Shown in pieces: positions 40,658 through 48,766 of a stretch of DNA of 64,000 nucleotides. The notes beneath the pieces were generated by a model, which searched no databases, was not told the origin of the DNA, and worked only from the letters and a program-made list of their open reading frames with translations. Made by a program: the position numbers and the translations under genes. Positions within the stretch are counted from its first letter, which is position 1. Every line of letters starts with the position of its first letter. The DNA is from Halobaculum limi (GTDB lineage: Archaea > Halobacteriota > Halobacteria > Halobacteriales > Haloferacaceae): the NCBI RefSeq assembly GCF_029490015.1, contig NZ_CP120468.1, positions 248,001-312,000 of the forward strand, written 5' to 3'.

Positions 40658-41257
40658 TCAGACGGGCGCTTCGCCTTCGAGTTCGTCGGCGTCGTCGAGC
40701 GACTGCAGCGCCGCGACGGCGGCGTCGCGGTACTCCTCGACGGGCAGGTCGTACTGCTCGCGGGCCATCCGCGCGTACTCGTTGCCCTCGTCGTCGAACG
40801 CCTCGATGCGGTCGAGCGTCCGGGCCGCGGTCTCGGCGACCCAGCGGTCGCGGGTGGCGGCGTCGACGGTCGTGATGGACTCCGGGCGGACGGAGACGTT
40901 CACGTTACCGTCGTCCGTCTCGTACGTCCGTGGCTTGCCGACGACGGCGACGTAGGCGGGCGGCTCCAGTTCGCGGAGGGCGCTCGCGGCCTCCGGCTGG
41001 TACTGCCCGGCGTAGGTGAAGAACGTCCCCGTCGGGTCGACGATGCGGCCGCGCCAGTACTCGCTGTCCTCGCCGACGTCCTCCTTCTCGGTGAGCGTCC
41101 CGACGATGAACACGCGGTTGGCGCGTTCGCCCGTCGGCAACAGGAGGTACAGGGGGGCCCGGTCGTCGTCGGACTCCTTGAACGTGTAGCTGGCGTCGTT
41201 GTACTCGGTCGCGAAGACGCGGCGTGCGACCTCTCGGGTGAGGGTGTTCTGGCTCAT
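40658..41257 (-). CDS. RPA-associated protein (COG3390 family)
   Basis: A 199-residue OB-fold protein of the RPAP family that works with haloarchaeal RPA in DNA repair and survival of damage. It begins 'TLTREVARRVFATEYNDASYTF', and the OB-fold strands are 'NRVFIVGTLTEKEDVG' and 'YWRGRIVDPTGTFFTYAG'. Its ATG overlaps the TAA of the RPA gene by one base, the usual rpa-rpap coupling. By partner length it corresponds best to RPAP3 of Haloferax. Confidence 0.92.
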   Translation of the reverse strand: MSQNTLTREVARRVFATEYNDASYTFKESDDDRAPLYLLLPTGERANRVFIVGTLTEKEDVGEDSEYWRGRIVDPTGTFFTYAGQYQPEAASALRELEPPAYVAVVGKPRTYETDDGNVNVSVRPESITTVDAATRDRWVAETAARTLDRIEAFDDEGNEYARMAREQYDLPVEEYRDAAVAALQSLDDADELEGEAPV

Positions 41258-42195
41258 TACAGGGACCTCGCGCGGATCAGCAGCGATTCAGCATCGACCG
41301 TGTCGTCGGTGCCGGACAGTTCTTCGAACTCGTCGGCCAACACGTAGCGGCCGAACGTCGGGCCGCGCACGCGGTAGTAGCGCCCGACGATGTCGTCGGC
41401 CATCTCCTCGGCCACGACGGTCGTGTCGAGGGCATCCTGCGCCATCTGTTTGGCCTCGTCGAGACCGATGCCGGTGAGTTCGGCGGTCGCCTCCTCGTTG
41501 AAGATGACCTCTTGGACGGCGTCGCCGTCGTCGAGGACGGCCTTGATGCGCAGGTCGAACTCGCCGTCGACCTGGCCGTGTTCGCTACACCGACCGTTCT
41601 GGAGGACGCGCGTGCAGTCGTCTTCGGGACACCGCTTGATGAGGCCCGACCCGGACTGGATGTCGACGAGGGCGCCTTCGACCTCGTCGGAGTCGTCGCC
41701 GACTTCGATGTCCTCGTCGAGTTCGGTGATGGTCGTCGTCCGGTTGAGTTTCACCGAGTAGTTGCCCTGGTACTCGTCGGTGACGACGTTCGAGAGGGCG
41801 TAACTCGTTCCCTCCTCGAGTGCTTCGAGTTCACTCGTCGAAAACGAGACGAACTTGATGGTGCCCGACTCGTCGCCGAGCAGACCCACCTGTGCGATGG
41901 AGTCGTGGTTGGGGTCCCACAGGTCGGCCACCTTGACGCGGAGGTCGACCCACTGTTCGTCCTCGTCGATGTCGCCGACGAGCAGCTCCTGTGCGCCGCC
42001 GGAGCCGATCTCGTCGCGTTCGAGGCCCGCCTCGTCGAGGTAGGCGTTGACGACGCTGCGGCGTGCCTCGTCGACGGGGACGCGGTACTCGTTCACCAGC
42101 GAGGCGAGGCGCTCCTCGACGTCCTCGACGGTGATGTCCAGATGGTCTGAAAACTGCTCGTGTATCTCTTCCGCGTGGGTTTGCAAGTCTGCCAT
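41257..42195 (-). CDS. Replication protein A (single-stranded DNA-binding protein, Rpa3-like)
   Basis: A 312-residue ssDNA-binding protein. Residues 1-60 are helical; a single OB fold spans about 70-165 ('LLVGDIDEDEQWVDLRVKV'); a zinc finger follows with Cys189, Cys194, Cys203 and His206 (CPEDDC...GRCSEHG); a second partial OB-like region lies after 210. A one-OB-plus-zinc-finger layout with a downstream RPAP matches Haloferax Rpa3 rather than the longer Rpa1. ATG 42195 starts 'MADLQTHAEEI'. Confidence 0.92.
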   Translation of the reverse strand: MADLQTHAEEIHEQFSDHLDITVEDVEERLASLVNEYRVPVDEARRSVVNAYLDEAGLERDEIGSGGAQELLVGDIDEDEQWVDLRVKVADLWDPNHDSIAQVGLLGDESGTIKFVSFSTSELEALEEGTSYALSNVVTDEYQGNYSVKLNRTTTITELDEDIEVGDDSDEVEGALVDIQSGSGLIKRCPEDDCTRVLQNGRCSEHGQVDGEFDLRIKAVLDDGDAVQEVIFNEEATAELTGIGLDEAKQMAQDALDTTVVAEEMADDIVGRYYRVRGPTFGRYVLADEFEELSGTDDTVDAESLLIRARSL

Positions 42196-42382
42196 AGTTC
42201 TCCTGCCTCCGGGTATGTGTTCAGTGGGAGGCACACGGCGATTGGTTCGGAGTGGTATTTAGTGTTACGTGACCAGGGTGAAAGTGAAACCGTGCGCCGG
42301 CATACGGGCCGCCGATTCGGGCGTCAGACGTGCCGATCACCGGACCCAACGGACTGATACGCCGGGCGCACGCAGTACCCGT

Positions 42383-42682
42383 ATGGGATTGGGCGACAAG
42401 TTCCGTCGCGTCCTCCACCAGCAGGCCCGGAAGGTTGGGCGCGAGTACGCCCGGAGCAAGCGCGCGTACCGCGAGGGCCGCGAGTGGGGCGAGAACCGCG
42501 CCGACACCTTCGACCTGCCCACCGACGAGGAGGACCGCGCCCGCATCGTCTGTCGCCGTCACGTCGAGAAGCGACGGGTTGCGGTCAACGCAGACGGAGA
42601 GCCAGCGTGTTTTGAGGAGGGACATCCCGACTGCGAGGGGTGTGCGGAAGACGTGCGAGAGGGGCGCGTCCAGACGTGGTGA
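42383..42682 (+). CDS. Haloarchaeal conserved small protein with Cys motif (DUF7091-like)
   Basis: A 99-residue basic-acidic protein. The N-terminus is Arg/Lys-rich helix ('FRRVLHQQARKVGREYARSKRAYREGREWG'). The C-terminal part 'EDRARIVCRRHVEKRRVAVNADGEPACFEEGHPDCEGCAEDVREGRVQTW' in pieces shows Cys/His residues (Cys, Cys, His, Cys, Cys) that could bind a metal. It resembles a conserved haloarchaeal family recalled as DUF7091. Function unknown. Its stop codon lies at the start of the first copy of the repeat in the next spacer. Confidence 0.75.
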   Translation: MGLGDKFRRVLHQQARKVGREYARSKRAYREGREWGENRADTFDLPTDEEDRARIVCRRHVEKRRVAVNADGEPACFEEGHPDCEGCAEDVREGRVQTW

Positions 42683-42932
42683 GCGCGGTCGAGTGAGTGA
42701 GCGGAGCGAACGAACGAGACCGCGGATAGCGAACGGGGAGCGAAGCGACCCGTGAGCAAAGCGAGACGCGAGCGAGCGCCTCGGCAGGACGGTGGCGCGC
42801 TTGCGGGCGCGACGCCCAGAAGATGAGCGCGGTCGAGTGAGTGAGCGGAGCGAACGAACGAGACCGCGGACAGCCGGCGGCGAGGTCTCCGTGCCGAGCC
42901 GCCCAGAACGTGAGCGCAGTCGAACGAACGTG
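42681..42932 (+). repeat. Repeat cluster: two identical 46-bp copies and a partial third
   Basis: A 46-bp sequence starting gagcgcggtcgagtgagtga and ending cgagaccgcgga occurs identically at 42681-42726 and 42825-42870, with a shortened, diverged copy at 42911-42932. Each is preceded by a variant of 'ccagaacg'. The ends CGCGGTC and GACCGCG are inverted complements. The rest of the 42683-43000 spacer is Arg-codon-like, Gly/Ala-poor GAGCGA-rich sequence with no gene. A related element with the same ends lies at 62960-62986. Confidence 0.75.
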
Positions 42933-43000
42933 ATCCCTACCCACCGGCGGGCGACCGCAAACGCCCGACCGCTTTTGCCGCCCGGCCGCGTTCGCTCGGT

Positions 43001-44038
43001 ATGACCCGCCCCGTCGTCGCTGTCGTCCTCGCCGGCGGCACCGGAACCCGCCTGTACCCCGCCTCACGCAGCGACCGGCCCAAGCAGTTCCTCTCGCTCG
43101 GTGAGGGCGACGAGAGCCTCCTCTCGCGCACCGTCGAGCGCACGGGCTTCGCGGACACGACGCTCGTCGCCACCCGTTCGGCGTTCGCCGACGAGATACC
43201 CGAGCACGCACCCGACGCCGAGGTAGTCGTCGAACCAGCGGGGAAGGACACCGGCCCGGCCATCGTGTACGCGACCCACCGCGCCCGCGAAGCCGTCGAC
43301 GGCGACCCGGTCGTCGTCGTTCTCCCAGCCGACCACCACGTCCCTGACGGCGACGCCTTCGAGCGGACGATGGCCCGCGGCGCACGCGTCGCCGCCGAGT
43401 CCGGCCGCCTCGTCGCCTTCGGCGTCGAACCGACCCGTCCCGCCACCGGCTACGGGTACATCGAAGCCGGCACCGCCCGCGGCGTCGGCGACGGCGCATA
43501 TCGGGAACTCGCGGCGTTCCACGAGAAACCCGACGCGGAGGCGGCCGCCGACTACGTCGACGCGGGGTACTACTGGAACGCAGGCATCTTCGCGTGGACG
43601 CCCAAGGCGCTCGTCCGTGAGACGCGCGAGACGCCGTTAGAACCGCTCGTCGCCGAACTGGAATCGGCCGACCCGGACCCCGATGCCGGATTCGACGCCG
43701 TCGACCCCGTCAGCATCGACTACGCCGTGATGGAGCGTGCCGAGCGTGCGGCGGTCGTGCCCGCCGACTTCGCGTGGGACGACCTGGGCGCGTGGGACGC
43801 CCTCGACCGCGTACTCGACGCCGACGCCGAGGGCAACGTCGTGACCGGGGCAAGCGACGTGCTGTCCGTCGACGCCGCCGACAACGTCGTCGCCAGCGAC
43901 GGCGCACACGTCTCGCTGGTCGGCGTCGAAGATCTGTGCGTCGTCGCCTACGACGACCGGGTGCTGGTCGTCCCGAAGGCGGAAGCACAGCGGGTCCGCG
44001 ACGTAGTGGGTCGGTTGAAAGCGTCCGACGACTTCTGA
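43001..44038 (+). CDS. Mannose-1-phosphate guanylyltransferase-type sugar nucleotidyltransferase
   Basis: A 345-residue nucleotidyltransferase. The N-terminal nucleotide motif is LAGGTGTRLYPASR-DRPKQFL, followed by 'VLPADHHV', 'GYGYIEAG' and 'YYWNAGIFAW', all ManC/GMP signatures. It makes GDP-mannose (or a similar NDP-sugar) for glycans or glycoproteins. The isomerase domain of long ManC proteins is absent, so it is monofunctional. No glycosyltransferase genes flank it, and it is convergent with the SDR gene. Confidence 0.92.
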   Translation: MTRPVVAVVLAGGTGTRLYPASRSDRPKQFLSLGEGDESLLSRTVERTGFADTTLVATRSAFADEIPEHAPDAEVVVEPAGKDTGPAIVYATHRAREAVDGDPVVVVLPADHHVPDGDAFERTMARGARVAAESGRLVAFGVEPTRPATGYGYIEAGTARGVGDGAYRELAAFHEKPDAEAAADYVDAGYYWNAGIFAWTPKALVRETRETPLEPLVAELESADPDPDAGFDAVDPVSIDYAVMERAERAAVVPADFAWDDLGAWDALDRVLDADAEGNVVTGASDVLSVDAADNVVASDGAHVSLVGVEDLCVVAYDDRVLVVPKAEAQRVRDVVGRLKASDDF

Positions 44039-44065
44039 CCGGCAGTCGCCGTTGCTGTCAGCGGC

Positions 44066-44848
44066 TTACGAGTTGAGCGTGCCGCCGTCGACCGGCAGGG
44101 CCGCCCCGTTGACGAACGACGCCCGCTCGGACGCGAGGAACGCGACCACGTCACCCAGTTCTTGTGGGTCGCCGATGCGGTCCAACGGGATGTCGGCCGC
44201 CCAGTCCGCGAGGCCTTCCTCGTAGGTGTCGTACGCGCCGCGGTCGATGGCGTCCTCGACCAACTCCTCGATGCGAGCGGTCTCGTGTGCGCCCGGGAGG
44301 ACGGCGTTCGCCCGCACGTCGGGTGCCCACTCCCGCGAGAGAGTCTTCACGAGACCGATGACAGTCCGCCGGACGGCGTTCGAGAGGACGAGGCCGTCGA
44401 TGGCCTCTCGGACGGAGGTGGAGGTGATGCACGTCACCGTCCCAGCGTCGCTGTCGGTGAGGTGGGGCCGTGCCTCCCGGAGCGTCCAGACGGCGCTCAT
44501 CACGAGCGTGTCGAACGCGCCGCGCCACTGGTCGTCGCTCGTCTCGTCGAACGTGCCCGGCGGGACGCCGCCGGCGCTCGTGACGACGTGGTCGAGGCCG
44601 CCGAACGCCTCGACGGTCGCGTCCACGAGCGCCGCCACGTCGTCGCGGTCCGTCACGTCGGCTTCCACCGCGAGAACGTCGCCCGGCGCGTCCGCGAGCG
44701 ACGACTCGGCATCAGCGAGGCGGTCGGGTGTGCGTCCACAGACGACGACGTTCGCCCCCTCAGCCGCCAGCGACGACGCCGTCGCGAAGCCGAGGCCGCT
44801 CGAACTCGCCGTCACCAGTGCCGTGTCGCCGTCGAGTCGCAGGTCCAT
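44066..44848 (-). CDS. Short-chain dehydrogenase/reductase family protein lacking the catalytic Tyr
   Basis: A 260-residue Rossmann-fold SDR. The cofactor motif is TASSSGLGFA (19-28 region), with 'NVVVCGRTPDRL' and 'TSAGG' (in place of NNAG). The Ser of 'ITSTSV' is kept, but the expected YxxxK reads SNAVRRTVIGLVK, so Tyr is missing while the Lys-like position remains. Such SDRs form a known divergent subgroup. It may bind nucleotide and act with another general acid, or be non-catalytic. ATG 44848 starts 'MDLRLDGDTAL'. Confidence 0.85.
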   Translation of the reverse strand: MDLRLDGDTALVTASSSGLGFATASSLAAEGANVVVCGRTPDRLADAESSLADAPGDVLAVEADVTDRDDVAALVDATVEAFGGLDHVVTSAGGVPPGTFDETSDDQWRGAFDTLVMSAVWTLREARPHLTDSDAGTVTCITSTSVREAIDGLVLSNAVRRTVIGLVKTLSREWAPDVRANAVLPGAHETARIEELVEDAIDRGAYDTYEEGLADWAADIPLDRIGDPQELGDVVAFLASERASFVNGAALPVDGGTLNS

Positions 44849-44926
44849 ACTGTGGTCTGCGCACGAGTGAGACAAAAAGTCGGGCGAGCCGGCAGACCGT
44901 GCGGGAAGCGGGCGAGTCGACCGCTG

Positions 44927-45427
44927 TTACTCGGAGCGACGCACGCGCACCGCGCCCGTGCTGGTGATGCCGATGAGGATGGGCGCGACGACCTCACGAC
45001 CCTGCACCGCGCCGCCAGCGTCGTCGCTGACGAGTTTCATCAGGTCGGGTGCGGTGTGATTCACCTTCACCTCGGCGTCGTCACAGGCGTCGTACACGCG
45101 GTCGGGAACGTCGTAGAGGTCGGTCCCGGCGGCGATCTCGATCCTGACAGGAGCCGACAGCGCCTCCGCGAACGCGACCGTCTCTCGGGCTTTCTCGACG
45201 TTGTCGCGGGCCGACGACTCGACGCTGGAGACGTTCGCGCGCGAGGTGCCGAGCAACTCCGCGATGTCGGCCTGTCGAACGTTGCGCTCGCGGAGCGCCA
45301 GTACCTCCGCCTGTCGACGGGTCAGGACGCTCCGGGCGGCGTCGAAGCCGGCACGGTCGAGTAACTCTGCGACGTCGATCGCCTCGTCGTCGCCCCCGTC
45401 GACACCACCGCTCCGCTCGGGAACCAT
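44927..45427 (-). CDS. Tfx-family DNA-binding protein
   Basis: A 166-residue archaeal transcription factor. The N-terminal HTH is 'LTRRQAEVLALRERNVRQADIAELLGTSRANVSSVESSARDNVEKA' seen in segments (residues 35-80). The C-terminal domain 'PVRIEIAAGTDLYDVPDRVYDACDDA' and 'KLVSDDAGGAVQGREVVAPILIGITSTG' is Tfx-specific. Tfx was first described as binding the fmd operon in methanogens; halophile targets are unknown. It carries an acidic extra N-terminus of about 30 residues. Confidence 0.92.
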   Translation of the reverse strand: MVPERSGGVDGGDDEAIDVAELLDRAGFDAARSVLTRRQAEVLALRERNVRQADIAELLGTSRANVSSVESSARDNVEKARETVAFAEALSAPVRIEIAAGTDLYDVPDRVYDACDDAEVKVNHTAPDLMKLVSDDAGGAVQGREVVAPILIGITSTGAVRVRRSE

Positions 45428-45502
45428 ACCGAGTACTCACACCCGGGTACACAAAAAGCATAGTACGGACTGTCCATCCGCGACCCCCGGAGGGAGTCGA
45501 CC

Positions 45503-45958
45503 TTACGAGCCCCAGAAGTTGTCGCGCGACCCGAGTCGCTCGCGGCGGGTCGCCGGGCCGTCCTCGGACGACCGCTCCTCGTCGGCGCCCTCCGCGCTCT
45601 CCTCGTCGGCCTCGTCCGGGTCGTCGGGGAGGCGTTCGATCACCTTCTTCGCTTTCGCGTGGTTCTGTTTCACGCGGTCGATGCGGACGACCGCCCGCGC
45701 GGGCGGCAGAAGGCCGTCGACCATCACGATGAAGCCGTCCTCGGTTCGACCGACGCCGGCACCACTCTCGTGGATGTCGTCGACCTCAACGACGACCTCT
45801 TCGCCGGGCTTCACCGGCTGCTGTTTCAGGTCCGAGATGGGCATATCGTACTCGTTGCACCACTCTGCGCCGCCGCGATTGCCGTAGTGTTGACACCCCA
45901 TCCCCTGGATCCGTTCGGAGAACCGGGGGCAGTCATCCGCAAGTGGACAGTCCGCCAT
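45503..45958 (-). CDS. TRAM-domain protein with N-terminal Cys/His zinc-binding region
   Basis: A 151-residue protein. The N-terminal part has Cys4, Cys10, Cys22, His24 and Cys34 (MADCPLADDCPRF, GMGCQHYGN, EWCNEYD), likely a zinc site. A TRAM domain (about 50-110) follows: 'PVKPGEEVVVEVDDIHESGAGVGRTEDGFIVMVDG'. The C-terminal 40 residues are acidic and probably disordered. TRAM proteins bind RNA and act as archaeal RNA chaperones or tRNA-modification partners. ATG 45958 chosen as the family start MADCP. Confidence 0.9.
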   Translation of the reverse strand: MADCPLADDCPRFSERIQGMGCQHYGNRGGAEWCNEYDMPISDLKQQPVKPGEEVVVEVDDIHESGAGVGRTEDGFIVMVDGLLPPARAVVRIDRVKQNHAKAKKVIERLPDDPDEADEESAEGADEERSSEDGPATRRERLGSRDNFWGS

Positions 45959-46081
45959 AGGCGGGGCTACCCCCGGCACGGTCTAAACGCTTCCGTCTAT
46001 CCCGATTCCACGTCGACGGCGGAGCGGGCGACCGATCCGACTCGCCGAGGGGCTTTTCGTCGGCCCACCCGTACGGCGGTC

Positions 46082-46768
46082 GTGAACCGTCGCGCCCCGG
46101 AACTGGCGTTGCTCACCGGCTTCCTGCTCGCACTCCCCATCGGGGCGTTCGCGCTGTGGGCGACCGGCGACGTGACGCGGTCGCTGCTCACCGGCGTCGG
46201 CCTGTTGTACCCGTTCGCGGTGTACGCCGTCTACCACGACGACGATCCGACGACGGTGCTGCCGACCCGTGCGGTCGCAGTCGCCGGGACGCTCGTCGGT
46301 CTGATCCTCGTCGGAGACGCCGTCGTGACTGCGAGCGGCGACGTCGCGGCCGCGACGCTCCGTGGGACGTTCTTCGGCCTCCTCGTCGCCGCACCGGCGT
46401 GGGCGTACGCCGTCGCGTACACCCCGGCGCGACGGCTCCCGGACGGCAGACGGTCGCTGCTCGTCGGCGGCGTCGCGGGCGCGGTGCTGTTGCTCGCTGG
46501 CGTCGGCCTTGGCAGTCCGTTCGGCGCGGCCGCAGCGCTGCTCGTGTGGGTGGCGAGCGCGCTTGCGGCCCGGAGCGCCGGCTTCTACGCGACCGAAGAC
46601 ACCCGACTCGGCGCAGTCGGCGTTGGCGTCGTCCTCGGCCTCGCGGTGTTGTTCGCGGCGCTTGTGAGCGGTCGCGTCTCCGCAACGGCGGTCGTCTCGG
46701 CAGTTGCGCTCGCGCTCGCACCCGCCGTCTACTACGGCCTCACGGTCGAGACGGCCTCCTTCGAGTGA
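46082..46768 (+). CDS. Haloarchaeal polytopic membrane protein
   Basis: A 228-residue protein from a GTG at 46082 (the frame is open upstream, but the extension overlaps the TRAM gene on the other strand). About seven hydrophobic helices are separated by short loops such as 'YHDDDPTTVLPTRA' and 'YTPARRLPDGRRS'. No motif for transport or catalysis is seen. A haloarchaea-specific family of unknown role is the most likely answer. Confidence 0.7.
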   Translation: MNRRAPELALLTGFLLALPIGAFALWATGDVTRSLLTGVGLLYPFAVYAVYHDDDPTTVLPTRAVAVAGTLVGLILVGDAVVTASGDVAAATLRGTFFGLLVAAPAWAYAVAYTPARRLPDGRRSLLVGGVAGAVLLLAGVGLGSPFGAAAALLVWVASALAARSAGFYATEDTRLGAVGVGVVLGLAVLFAALVSGRVSATAVVSAVALALAPAVYYGLTVETASFE

Positions 46769-46960
46769 CCGACACCGACGCGTCGCTGGCGGTGGTGCTG
46801 ACAGGCGGCCCTGCTCGCGGCGACGCGTCGACTGACACCGTGCTCAGCGACGCCCGCGACACGCCGTCGGGCCGCACACCCGCGTCCCGGCGTGCCGTCT
46901 CGGGTGGTCGATAGCCGTCGCTGGTTCCGGTATCGCACTTGAACCCTCACCCGTCGCCCG

Positions 46961-47431
46961 CTACAGAAACTCGGCGACGTCCGAGTACCACATATCGTGG
47001 TGGTCGACCCGGTCGACACGGTCGGCGATGTCGACGGCGATGGCGTGCCAGCAGCGTTCGTCCGCGTTGGAGGTGTCGAGATTGTACGTGGCGTCCTGAC
47101 AGTCACAGCCGCCGTCCTCGATGATGTGTTCGGTACGGTAGCCGACGACGACGGTGAAGTCGCGATAGCGTTTCACGCGACCCTCGGCGACCGCCTCGAT
47201 GGCGCGGCGGCCGCGGTCGCCGTGGAGGTCGATGATGCGCGCGACGATAGGCGGCTTCAGTTCGCCCGTCGTCGCGAGGGCGGCCCGCCAGTCCTCCGTC
47301 GCGAGGGCGGCGAGGTCGGCCGCGTCGAGAGCGTCGCCGGACTGGTCAGGGGAGCCGTCGTCCGTGTCGCCGGAGCAGTCGCTTTTCGCCGTCGGCGTCG
47401 GATCGGATGCGCCGCCCTCGCCACGCGTCAC
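46961..47431 (-). CDS. SWIM-type zinc-finger protein
   Basis: About 156 residues from a GTG at 47431. The C-terminal half has the SWIM pattern CxC...CxH: 'GGCDCQDATYNL' then 'ERCWHAIAVDIADRVD'. Before it lies 'EDWRAALATTGELKPPIVARIIDLHGDRG'. The N-terminal 40 residues are acidic, Thr/Ser/Asp-rich. SWIM domains mediate DNA or protein binding; in archaea they occur in small stand-alone proteins like this one. The reading frame extends far upstream but there it is only the antisense of trm1. Divergent from trm1. Confidence 0.75.
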   Translation of the reverse strand: MTRGEGGASDPTPTAKSDCSGDTDDGSPDQSGDALDAADLAALATEDWRAALATTGELKPPIVARIIDLHGDRGRRAIEAVAEGRVKRYRDFTVVVGYRTEHIIEDGGCDCQDATYNLDTSNADERCWHAIAVDIADRVDRVDHHDMWYSDVAEFL

Positions 47432-47578
47432 ATCGCGGGCTTGGCGTGGCCGTGGCAAAACGCTTCGGACGACGGACGGCGGACGCGAGAGACGACTGCC
47501 GAGTGAGAGCGGCGAGGCGTGGGCGACCCGACCGATTCCACGCCCGTTAACTTCGGGCGCAGTCCAGTTCGGGTAACG

Positions 47579-48694
47579 ATGGAGGTCACAGAGGGCGGCG
47601 TCACCGTCGAGGTCGAGGACGCGCGCGACGGTGCGAGCGAGGGCCGCGCCGACGAGGTGTTCTACAACCCGAAGATGGAGTTGAACCGCGACGTTACCGT
47701 CGCCGTCCTGCGTGCGTACGCCGACCACGAACCCCGCGCGGAGACGTACTTCGACGCGATGGCCGCCTCGGGCGTCCGTGCGACTCGCGCGGCCGCCGAA
47801 GGGTGGGACGTGACTGCCGCCGACATCGACGCCGACGCAGTGGAGCTCGCGGCTCGCAACCTCGCGCCGTACGACGGCGAGGCGGTCGAGGGCGACGCGA
47901 ACGCCCTGCTCCACGAGGGCTTCTTCGACGTGGTCGACGTCGACCCGTACGGGTCGCCGATGCCGTTCGTCGACAGCGCGGTCGCCGGAACGCGCAACCT
48001 CCTGTGTGTCACCGCGACCGACACCGCGCCGCTGTGTGGCGCGCACTTCGAGGCGGGCGTCCGCCGCTACGACACCCTCCCACGAAACACGGAGTACCAC
48101 CCCGAGATGGGCCTGCGCGTGTTGATCGGTGCGCTGGTTCGACGTGCCGCGACTCGCGACAAGGCCGCCCTCCCGGTCTGCTCGCACGTCTCTCGCCACT
48201 ACGCGCGGACGTACCTCGAACTGGAGGCGAACGCGACGGACGCGACGGCGACGCTGGAGAACTTGGGCTTCGTCCACCACTGTCAGGACTGCCTCGAACG
48301 CGACCACGAGTACGGCCGTCTCCCCGACGCTCCCGAGTCGTGTCCGTACTGCGACTCCGCCCGCGTCGTCACCGCCGGCCCCATCTGGCTGGGTCCAATC
48401 GCGGATGCCGACTTCGCCGAGGCCGTCGGCGACGCTGTCAGCGACGATATGGGGACCGCGCGACGGGCACGCGAGATGCTCGATACCATCGCGGGCGAAC
48501 TCGACACGCCGACCCACTACGACCAACACCGCCTGTGCAAGCAGTGGGGCCGCCCAGCCGTCGGAATGGACGAGTTCGTCGAGACACTTCGCGAGGCGGG
48601 CTACGAGTCGTCACACGCCCACTACTCCGGGACAGCGTTCAAGACGGAGGCCACGGTCGAGCAGATGCGCGAGGCGACCGCCGACCTCGCGTGA
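47579..48694 (+). CDS. trm1: tRNA (guanine(26)-N2)-dimethyltransferase Trm1
   Basis: A 371-residue SAM-dependent enzyme that forms N2,N2-dimethylguanosine at position 26 of tRNA. It begins '[15 protein letters not shown]', followed by the methyltransferase core '[15 protein letters not shown]', the catalytic VDVDPYGSP motif (about 119-127) and the family-specific '[17 protein letters not shown]'. A C-terminal zinc site CQDC...CPYC lies about residues 239-262. The length is standard for archaeal Trm1. ATG 47579 selected by homology start. Confidence 0.95.
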   Translation: MEVTEGGVTVEVEDARDGASEGRADEVFYNPKMELNRDVTVAVLRAYADHEPRAETYFDAMAASGVRATRAAAEGWDVTAADIDADAVELAARNLAPYDGEAVEGDANALLHEGFFDVVDVDPYGSPMPFVDSAVAGTRNLLCVTATDTAPLCGAHFEAGVRRYDTLPRNTEYHPEMGLRVLIGALVRRAATRDKAALPVCSHVSRHYARTYLELEANATDATATLENLGFVHHCQDCLERDHEYGRLPDAPESCPYCDSARVVTAGPIWLGPIADADFAEAVGDAVSDDMGTARRAREMLDTIAGELDTPTHYDQHRLCKQWGRPAVGMDEFVETLREAGYESSHAHYSGTAFKTEATVEQMREATADLA

Positions 48695-48766
48695 GCGTCG
48701 GAAATCGCCCGCCTGGCCGCCGATACGACCCGTGTGCTTTTCTTCTATCTGTGAGAACATATCCGC

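Noticed and set aside
42681-42870. 46-bp repeats as a CRISPR array
   Set aside because: Only two full copies with a 98-bp gap, GC-rich word structure shared by the gap itself, and no cas genes.
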